NCBI RefSeq assembly: GCF_022808175.1
Contig: NZ_JALGBX010000004.1
Coordinates: forward strand, 145,446-209,445
Direction: 5' to 3'
Source: Streptomyces sp. AP-93
GTDB taxonomy: Bacteria; Actinomycetota; Actinomycetes; Streptomycetales; Streptomycetaceae
DNA: 64,000 nt
The notes beneath the pieces were generated by a model. The model had not been told where the DNA came from. It worked only from the letters and a program-made list of their open reading frames with translations, and did no database searches. Positions within the stretch are counted from its first letter, which is position 1. Every line of letters begins with the position of its first letter. A program made the translations under genes and the position numbers. Positions 57,031 to 64,000 of this stretch are shown one piece after another.

Positions 57031-58287
57031 CTAGGCGCTGACGCCTGCCTTGGTGTCCGGCTGCGACTCCTCGTCGCGTTCGCGGCCCGGGGTGGGGAGG
57101 TCGAACTTCACGATCGCCCAGCGGAAGAGCACGTAGTAGACGGCGGCGAAGGCCAGGCCGATCGGGATGAGCATCCAGGGCTTGGTGGCGATGCCGTAGT
57201 TCACGACGTAGTCGATGGCGCCGGAGGAGAATCCGAAGCCGTCGCGGATGCCGAGGGCGTAGCAGACGGCCATCGAGACGCCGAAGAGGAGGGCGTGGAC
57301 CGCGTAGAGCAGCGGGGCCACGAACATGAAGGCGAACTCGATGGGCTCGGTCACCCCGGTGACGAAGGAGGTCAGGGCGACGGAGATCATCATGCCCTTG
57401 ACCATGACGCGGTTCTCGGGGCGGGCGGTGTGCGCGATGGCCATGGCGGCCGCCGGAAGCGCGAACATGTAGATCGGGAAGCCGCCGGTCATGAACTGGC
57501 CCGCGGTCGGGTCGCCGGCGAGGAAGCGGGCGATGTCCCCGTGCACCTCGGTGCCGGTGGCCGGGTTGACGAAGGTGCCCGCCTCGAACCAGGGGAAGAC
57601 CGAGAAGAAGTGGTGCATCCCGATCGGGATGAGGGCCCGGACGACGAGGCCGAAGAGACCTGCTCCCCAGGCGCCGGTGCCGACCAGCCACTCGCCGAAG
57701 TGGAAGAACCAGCCTCCGACGGTGGGCCAGACCACTCCGAATACCACTCCGATGCCGACGCCCGCGAAGGCGCTGAGGATGGGCACCAGCCGGCGGCCGC
57801 CGAAGAAGCCGAGCCACTCGGGCAGCTTGGTCCGGCTGAAGCGCTGGTAGAGGAGGGCCGCGACCAGGCCCATCACGATGCCGCCGAAGACCTTGGCGTC
57901 GAGCGGCTCGCCGTCCACGCCCTTGGGGAAGGCGGGGCTGGCGAGCACGGCCTTGAAGACCAGGTAGCCGACCACGGCCGCCAGTGCGGTGGAACCATCC
58001 GACTTCTTGGCGAAGCCGATGGCCACGCCGACCGCGAAGAGCAGCGGCATGTTGGCGAAGACGGTGTCACCGGCCGCCGCCAGGACCATCGCGAGCTTCT
58101 GGATGATCAGCGGGAAGCTTTCGCGGCCCAGCAGGTCGGCGCCGCCGAGGCGGGTCAGCAGGGCCGCGGCCGGCAGCGTGGCCACGGGCAGCATCAGGCT
58201 GCGGCCGATGCGCTGCATGACCGGCATGATCCGGCCCGGCTTCTTTTCGGCAGCCGGCGCGCCGGCCCGAACTGTGGCCGTACTCAT
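57031..58287 (-). CDS. PTS system EIIC component (GlcNAc/glucose family)
   Basis: Membrane permease of 418 residues of the phosphoenolpyruvate sugar phosphotransferase system. Signature regions: RIGRSLMLPVATLPAAALLTRLG, MPLLFAVGVAIGFAKKSDGS, the substrate-site RALIPIGMHHFFSV, FPIYMFALPAAAMAIAH and TSFVTGVTEPIEFAFMFVAPLLY. The protein stops after the TM domain with no fused EIIB cysteine domain, so a separate EIIB and the general EI/HPr are needed. This split arrangement is known for NagE2/NagE1 in streptomycetes. GAGGAG precedes the ATG at 58287. It is followed by the SIS gene and is divergent from GntR. Confidence 0.9.
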   Translation of the reverse strand: MSTATVRAGAPAAEKKPGRIMPVMQRIGRSLMLPVATLPAAALLTRLGGADLLGRESFPLIIQKLAMVLAAAGDTVFANMPLLFAVGVAIGFAKKSDGSTALAAVVGYLVFKAVLASPAFPKGVDGEPLDAKVFGGIVMGLVAALLYQRFSRTKLPEWLGFFGGRRLVPILSAFAGVGIGVVFGVVWPTVGGWFFHFGEWLVGTGAWGAGLFGLVVRALIPIGMHHFFSVFPWFEAGTFVNPATGTEVHGDIARFLAGDPTAGQFMTGGFPIYMFALPAAAMAIAHTARPENRVMVKGMMISVALTSFVTGVTEPIEFAFMFVAPLLYAVHALLFGVSMAVCYALGIRDGFGFSSGAIDYVVNYGIATKPWMLIPIGLAFAAVYYVLFRWAIVKFDLPTPGRERDEESQPDTKAGVSA

Positions 58288-58359
58288 CTCGGGACTCCTC
58301 GTCGAGCGGGGTGGTGGGGACGACTCGAAGGTAGTCAGTGGTTTTGGATTGGTCAACGG

Positions 58360-58375
58360 TGGTCTCTTGTGGTCT
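58360..58375. promoter_or_regulatory. TGGTCT direct-repeat operator candidate
   Basis: TGGTCT occurs at 58360-58365 and 58370-58375, exactly 10 bp apart, between EIIC and the GntR gene. TGGT is a half-site used by HutC-type GntR regulators. Confidence 0.45.
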
Positions 58376-58437
58376 TACGGAAAACATCAAGATGAGGGCT
58401 TAGGTCCCGACTCCCCCGGGACGGAAGCCGGAGGAAG

Positions 58438-58456
58438 TGGTAGCAAGTGGTATGGT
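58438..58456 (+). promoter_or_regulatory. TGGTA direct-repeat operator and TATGGT -10 for the GntR gene
   Basis: TGGTA at 58438-58442 and 58448-58452, also exactly 10 bp apart. TATGGT (58451-58456) lies eight bases before the ATG, giving a probable leaderless start. The overlap would allow autorepression. Confidence 0.5.
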
Positions 58457-58463
58457 TTGGCTC

Positions 58464-59255
58464 ATGACCGACGATGCCGCCCGCGCCGCCGCCTCCTCGA
58501 TCGCAGCGACCGCCCTCGCGGCGAACGCCCGCGCCGCGGACCCCCTGTGGGCCCAGGCCGCGGACCGCATCCGCGAGGAGATCGCCCGCCGCGGCCTGTC
58601 CGAGGGCAGCAAGCTGCCGCCCGAGCGCGAGCTGTGCACCCGGCTGGACGTCTCCCGCGTCACCCTGCGCCGCGCGCTCGCCCGCCTCGTCGAACAGGGC
58701 CTGGTCACCGCGTCCCACGGGCGCGGCTGGTTCGTGGCGGCGCCGGTGGCGCCCGCGCCCGCCCGCGAGTGGCCCAAGGACCTGGAGTCCTTCACCGCCA
58801 CCGCGCGCCGCAAGCACATGCGTGCCAGCTCGGTGGTGCTGCGCCACGACACGGTCACCGCGTCCCTGGACGACGCCGACCGTCTCGACGTGCCCGCCGG
58901 CACCCCGCTCCTGCGCCTGGAGCGGATCCGGCTGCTCAACGACGTCCGGATCGCCGTCGACCGGACCCTGCTCGTCGCCGAACTCGCGCCCGACCTCGCC
59001 CGTACCGACTTCCGCGAGACCTCCCTCTTCGAGGAACTGCGCCGCTGGGGCGTCGAACCCGACCGCGCCGAGGCGACCATCGAGGCGCGCAACGCCGACG
59101 GTGAGCTCGCCGGGCACCTGGGCATCGCCGAGGGCGCGCCCGTGCTCGTACTCGACCAGACGGTGTACACCAAGGACCAGCGGCCGCTGCTGCTGTCCAC
59201 GGTGGAGTACAGCGGGGACCGCTACCGGCTGCGCACCACCCTGCAGACAGACTGA
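58464..59255 (+). CDS. GntR/HutC-family regulator with UTRA domain
   Basis: Sugar-responsive transcription regulator of 263 residues. The N-terminal GntR winged helix (LWAQAADRIREEIARRGL, SKLPPERELCTRLDVSRVTLRRALARLVEQGLV, GRGWFV) is followed by a UTRA effector domain (DRLDVPAGTPLLRLERIRLLNDVRIAVDRT, APVLVLDQTVYTKDQRPLLLSTVEY). ATG at 58464, with a -10 box eight bases upstream and no Shine-Dalgarno, so leaderless translation is likely. Divergent from EIIC-SIS, which it probably controls; its ligand would be a phosphosugar. Confidence 0.92.
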   Translation: MTDDAARAAASSIAATALAANARAADPLWAQAADRIREEIARRGLSEGSKLPPERELCTRLDVSRVTLRRALARLVEQGLVTASHGRGWFVAAPVAPAPAREWPKDLESFTATARRKHMRASSVVLRHDTVTASLDDADRLDVPAGTPLLRLERIRLLNDVRIAVDRTLLVAELAPDLARTDFRETSLFEELRRWGVEPDRAEATIEARNADGELAGHLGIAEGAPVLVLDQTVYTKDQRPLLLSTVEYSGDRYRLRTTLQTD

Positions 59256-59310
59256 CACCGGCCGTCAGCCGCGCGGTAGCCCCGTTCGGCACGCTCCGGG
59301 CCAGCCGAAA

Positions 59311-59345
59311 GCCCCGGCCCGGGCGGTCCTCCGCCCGTCCGGGGC
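59311..59345 (+). terminator. Terminator after the GntR gene
   Basis: GCCCCGGCCCGGGCGG (59311-59326), TCCT loop, CCGCCCGTCCGGGGC (59331-59345). It lies about 55 bp past the GntR stop. Confidence 0.75.
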
Positions 59346-59416
59346 CCGGTGGTGCCCGGTGGTGCCCGGTGGTGCCCGGTGGTGCCCGGTGGGGCCCGGC
59401 GGGGCCCGGCGGGGCC
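59341..59416. repeat. 10-bp tandem repeat (GGTGCCCGGT)n
   Basis: Four to five perfect units of GGTGCCCGGT change into three units of GGGGCCCGGC, a variable-number repeat lying between convergent genes. It abuts the GntR terminator. No function evident. Confidence 0.9.
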
Positions 59417-59428
59417 GGTGCGCGCCGG

Positions 59429-60235
59429 TCAGATTCCCTCGAGGAACTCCAGCAGCGCCCGGTTGAAGGCCTCCGGCTGTTCCACGCCCGGCAGGTGCCC
59501 GGCCCGCTCCACCACGGCGAGCACCGAGTGCGGGACCAGTGCGTGCAGGGACTCGGCCTCGGCGACCGGGGTGTAGACGTCGTCCCGGCCGACCACGATC
59601 AGGCAGGGCACCTCGGCGGGCAGCGCCGCGAGCACCGGGGCGTAGTCGGGCCGTTCGGCCCGCCCGCGCAGGGCGGCGGCCGCGCCCTCGGGGTCGGTGG
59701 CGTACATCATCCCGGTGACCTCGGCCGCCGCGTCCGGCATCCCGGTCACGTTGTAGGGCGCGAGCATCTTGTCGATGACCTCGTCGGCATAGGGCTTCAT
59801 TCCCTCCGCGAGGAGCCGCTCGGCGAGGTTCCGGCGGAAGGCTTTGCCGTCTTCCGTTTCCGGCTGGGAGGAGGTGTCGGAGAGAACGAGGGCCCGCACC
59901 CGGCCCGGGTGGCGCAACCGCATCTCCATGGCGATCTGGCCGCCCATGGACACACCGCCGACGACCGCCTGTTCGACGCCCAGACGGTCGAGCAGAGCAG
60001 CCAGATCATCGGCGAAGTCCGCGAGCAGCGTTTTGCCCGGCAGCACCGGGCTTTGCCCGTATCCCCGCAGGTCAGGGGTGATCACACGGTAACCGGCCGT
60101 GGTCAGTGCCGCCGCCTGGGGAGCCCACATCGAGTGGCGATGCGGATGTCCGTGGATCAGGATTACGGGGGCTCCGTCGCGGGGACCCAAGTCCGCGAAA
60201 AAGAGTGTCACGCCATTGCCAATTTGGGGGTTCAT
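59429..60235 (-). CDS. Alpha/beta-fold hydrolase
   Basis: Cytoplasmic hydrolase of 268 residues, esterase, lactonase or C-C hydrolase type. The oxyanion turn VILIHGHPHRHSMW, nucleophile elbow GGVSMGGQIAMEM (Ser near 96), Asp in VVGRDDVYTP and His in ERAGHLPGVEQPE are all in their expected order. PcaD-like enol-lactonase and chloroperoxidase-like members look similar, so substrate is open. The ATG at 60235 has no ribosome-binding site; a TAGACT box about seven bases upstream would give a leaderless mRNA. Convergent with GntR, divergent from the GNAT gene. Confidence 0.88.
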   Translation of the reverse strand: MNPQIGNGVTLFFADLGPRDGAPVILIHGHPHRHSMWAPQAAALTTAGYRVITPDLRGYGQSPVLPGKTLLADFADDLAALLDRLGVEQAVVGGVSMGGQIAMEMRLRHPGRVRALVLSDTSSQPETEDGKAFRRNLAERLLAEGMKPYADEVIDKMLAPYNVTGMPDAAAEVTGMMYATDPEGAAAALRGRAERPDYAPVLAALPAEVPCLIVVGRDDVYTPVAEAESLHALVPHSVLAVVERAGHLPGVEQPEAFNRALLEFLEGI

Positions 60236-60375
60236 GAAAGGAGTCTAAGGAGCTACATTGAGCCACTCGCGTTCACCTGACAGCCCGTTGCCTTTCACTC
60301 GTGTTTTGCACGGGGGGCGACGTCAGGGACGCAGACTGTGCAACCACCCCACCGCCTAGAAGGACCGAAGGCTCC

Positions 60376-61062
60376 GTGCCCGTACCCGTACTCCTCGCCG
60401 GCCGCTCCGTGCGGCTTGAGCCCCTCGCCCCCCACCACACCGAGGCCTTGGCCCTGGCCGGGGCCGAGGATCGTACGACTTACGCCTTCACCCCCGTGCC
60501 CCACGGGCTGCAGGCGTCACACGAGTACATCGACCGTGCCCTCGCCGATCAGGCAGCGGGTCGATCGCTCCCGTTCGCGGTGGTCAGAGCCACCGACGAT
60601 CGGGTGGTCGGTTCGACCCGGTTCCTGGAACTCGACTACTGGCAGGGGCCTCTGGTGTGGCCCGCCGTGCCGGGGGTCCCGTTCGGCGATCCGGCGACGG
60701 CGATCCCCGATGCCGCCGAGATCGGCAATACCTGGCTGTCTCCGGCGGCCCAGGGCACCGGCATCAACACCGAGGCGAAGCTGCTCATGCTCCGCCACGC
60801 CTTCGAGACCTGGGGGGTCCGGCGGATCTCGCTGCGCGCCGACGCCCGCAACGGACGCTCGCGCGCCGCGATGGAACGGCTCGGCTTCACCAGCGAGGGG
60901 GTCCGCCGGGCCCATTCGCGGGGCCTGGACGGCGCCGTGCGCAGTACGGCCTTCTACTCGATCCTCGACGAGGAGTGGCCGACCGTGCGGTCGGTCATCG
61001 AGCTGCGGCTGTCGGCCGCTGCCCAGCGCAAGCGGCGCCGCAAGACGCTCATCCCGGCGTAA
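60376..61062 (+). CDS. GNAT-family acetyltransferase (RimJ/RimL-like)
   Basis: Acetyltransferase of 228 residues of the ribosomal-protein-alanine type. VRLEPLAPHHTEALALAG at the N-terminus, FAVVRATDDRVVGSTRFLELD, IGNTWLSPAAQGTGINTEAKLLML with the acetyl-CoA loop, and ISLRADARNGRSRAAMERLGFTSEGVRR give the family pattern. GTG at 60376 with GAAGG four bases upstream is chosen over the earlier ATG at 60301, which has no site. The Arg/Lys-rich C-terminus (RKRRRKT) could contact RNA. Acceptor unknown. Confidence 0.85.
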   Translation: MPVPVLLAGRSVRLEPLAPHHTEALALAGAEDRTTYAFTPVPHGLQASHEYIDRALADQAAGRSLPFAVVRATDDRVVGSTRFLELDYWQGPLVWPAVPGVPFGDPATAIPDAAEIGNTWLSPAAQGTGINTEAKLLMLRHAFETWGVRRISLRADARNGRSRAAMERLGFTSEGVRRAHSRGLDGAVRSTAFYSILDEEWPTVRSVIELRLSAAAQRKRRRKTLIPA

Positions 61063-61157
61063 CGGTCCTTCTCGGAAGATCCGCACGCCCCGCCCCCGCC
61101 CCTGCCCCCGCCCCTGCCCCCGCCGCCGCCCGGTCCTCCGTCCCCGTCCTCCCGGTG

Positions 61158-62195
61158 TCAGCCGAGGAAGGCGGGGGCGAGGGCCGCGGTCATCAGCCGG
61201 GCGGGGGCCCCGCCGCCGTCGGCGGGCAGGGAGTACAGGTCGGCGCCGAAGTCTCCGGGCAGCGAGTAGACGACGGTCCTGTCGTCGGTCCACACCACCT
61301 GGTCGTCGACGCTGCGCTCCTCGGCGAGCGGGGCCTCGGCCATCGTCGCGAGGTCCAGGACGTAGAGGCGCCACGGCGCGTCCGGCGACAGGCCCGGCAC
61401 CCGCTTCTTGAACACCAGCCGGGTCCCGTCGGGTGACAGGGACGGGCATTCCAGGTTCTCGCGCAGCGTGGTCACCGTGCGCGCCGCGAGGTCGCCGCGG
61501 ACCAGGTGGGTCCGGCCGCCGGTGGCCAGCGTCGCGTAGAAGGTCCGCTCGTCGGCGGCGAAGGTGACCCCCCAGAAGTTGACGTCCGCGTTGCGGTACG
61601 TCGTGCCGTCCTTGTGGATGGTGAAGTCCTCCAGCGAGGCGTCGTACGTCCCGCTGCGCAGGTCCAGCAGGGAGGTCCGGGTCGAGAAGTTCGTACCGGC
61701 GTACGAGTCCCCGCCCACGAAGACCGTCCAGGCGACGAGGTGGCCGGCGGGCGAGACCCGGGCCCGGGTCGGGATGCCGGCCAGCGGGCGGGAGGCGACC
61801 TCCTTCAGCCGGGCGTCGAGGACCACCGCCTTGTAGCTGTCCTGCACCCCGCCCTTGTCGGCCTGGAGGCAGACCCCGGTGCCGGCGGACGCGTGGAAGC
61901 GCAGGCAGCTGATCCCGGAGGCGGTACGCGGACCTTCGGGCTCACCGGCCGCAGCGGTGGCGAGCTCGTCGCGGTGCGGCCCCCAGGCCATGTTCCGGAA
62001 CACGATCCGCCGGCCGCCGACGCCCGGGGCGAGGGACACCGGGCCGGGGGTGATCTGCGGCCCGCCCGCCTGGACCCGGTTCTTCTCCTCGGCGTGCGAG
62101 GAGGCCCGCACGACGGCGAGCGCACCGATGGCGGCGAGCAGGACGACTCCGCAGACGAGGATCAGGATCCGGCGCTGGAGGGGCATACCGAACAC
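61158..62195 (-). CDS. Membrane-anchored TolB-like beta-propeller protein
   Basis: Protein of 345 residues. GTG at 62195 has GGAGG eight bases upstream; the frame runs on to 62372, but without a site. An N-terminal signal-anchor (RRILILVCGVVLLAAIGALAVV, residues about 10-31) is followed by a WD40/TolB-like beta propeller (VVLDARLKEVASRPLAG, RVSPAGHLVAWTVFVGG, VTFAADERTFYATLATGG, PSLSPDGTRLVFKKRV, VVWTDDRTVVYSLPG, ADLYSLPADGGG). Each blade has the typical SPDG-type hairpin. Probably displays the propeller outside the cell. Function unknown. Confidence 0.82.
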   Translation of the reverse strand: MFGMPLQRRILILVCGVVLLAAIGALAVVRASSHAEEKNRVQAGGPQITPGPVSLAPGVGGRRIVFRNMAWGPHRDELATAAAGEPEGPRTASGISCLRFHASAGTGVCLQADKGGVQDSYKAVVLDARLKEVASRPLAGIPTRARVSPAGHLVAWTVFVGGDSYAGTNFSTRTSLLDLRSGTYDASLEDFTIHKDGTTYRNADVNFWGVTFAADERTFYATLATGGRTHLVRGDLAARTVTTLRENLECPSLSPDGTRLVFKKRVPGLSPDAPWRLYVLDLATMAEAPLAEERSVDDQVVWTDDRTVVYSLPGDFGADLYSLPADGGGAPARLMTAALAPAFLG

Positions 62196-62446
62196 GGACG
62201 TTACCTCCGGACAGAGGGCTGGGGCGGCGCGGAGGTACCGTACCGATCGGCATGTGCAGAGGCCAGGGACAGCCGGCGAACAGACCGGAACTCGGCGGCA
62301 CCCATTTCGCGCCGGGCAACGCGCTCCCCTCCGGAACCCCAAGAGACGTAAAAGTCGGGAACCCCTGGGCACGTACGCTCATCTTTCGATCGAAAGCAGT
62401 CCCACTCCGCCCCCACGGGGCAGCACCAGCCGGAGAGCAACCGCAC

Positions 62447-63998
<1,552 letters not shown>

Positions 63999-64000
63999 CG

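Noticed and set aside
59341..59416. CRISPR-like interpretation of the 10-bp repeats
   Set aside because: Units are directly adjacent with no spacers, and no cas genes are in the window.

Overview
The window is very GC-rich (about 72% by eye). It has strong third-position G/C bias, frequent GTG and TTG starts, many Tat and lipoprotein signal peptides, a tyrosinase operon (melC1-melC2), a GH18 chitinase behind a DasR-type operator, and LacI/GntR/IclR-controlled sugar loci. This is a Streptomyces (or very close actinomycete) chromosome segment, probably in or near an arm where accessory genes, pseudogene scraps and short mobile palindromes accumulate. No rRNA genes, CRISPR arrays, prophages or complete insertion sequences were seen. 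The only RNA genes found are one tRNA-Trp and one cobalamin riboswitch.

Layout. 0-4.3 kb: 3' part of an ABC-2 permease fused to a (Ser-Gly)n linker, a lipoprotein beta-carbonic anhydrase, an aldo/keto reductase and a divergent DeoR/LacI-hybrid regulator. 4.5-5.99 kb: a 2-hydroxyacid dehydrogenase whose 3' end has been replaced by palindrome-rich DNA. 5.99-11.3 kb: a five-gene sugar or cyclitol catabolic cluster, read out divergently from two identical GAAAGCGCTTTC operators. 11.4-16 kb: a secreted PL8 polysaccharide lyase, a Tat lipoprotein of the N,N-dimethylformamidase-like family and a VOC protein. 16-20.6 kb: a btuF-btuC-btuD cobalamin importer under a B12 riboswitch, followed by a leucine-rich-repeat-variant gene. 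20.6-24 kb: XRE regulator, lipoprotein, aldo/keto reductase scrap, GNAT, tRNA-Trp and an ankyrin protein. 24.2-31.3 kb: a secreted subtilase, the chitinase, a serpin and an aldo/keto reductase.

31.3-36.6 kb: a 2-keto-3-deoxygluconate (hexuronate) operon, eda-kdgK-transporter-manD, with a divergent IclR regulator. The transporter is broken by a small IS200/IS605-like element. 36.6-45.5 kb: a membrane-anchored P-loop/TPR protein, an S66 peptidase, an HTH-DUF4180 pair, a one-protein membrane sigma factor (ECF sigma-zinc finger-TM-CAP domain) and a helicase with helicase-associated repeats. 45.5-48.7 kb: glutamate decarboxylase with a probable leaderless transcript, a histidine kinase remnant and melC1-melC2. 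48.6-52.4 kb: a CitA/CitB-type two-component system divergent from dctA. 52.6-64 kb: a second subtilase with a P domain, an FhuF-like protein, a PTS EIIC-SIS sugar locus with its GntR regulator, hydrolases, a GNAT, a beta-propeller lipid-anchored or membrane protein and an esterase. A partial type-B carboxylesterase runs off the right edge.

The most unusual items are the sigma factor fused through a zinc finger and TM helix to an extracellular CAP domain, the minimal IS605-like element with an omega-RNA-like right end inside the transporter, the two palindrome families (one inserted in frame in a coding gene), the LacI-controlled DUF993 cluster, and the B12 riboswitch operon that ends in an LRV gene.
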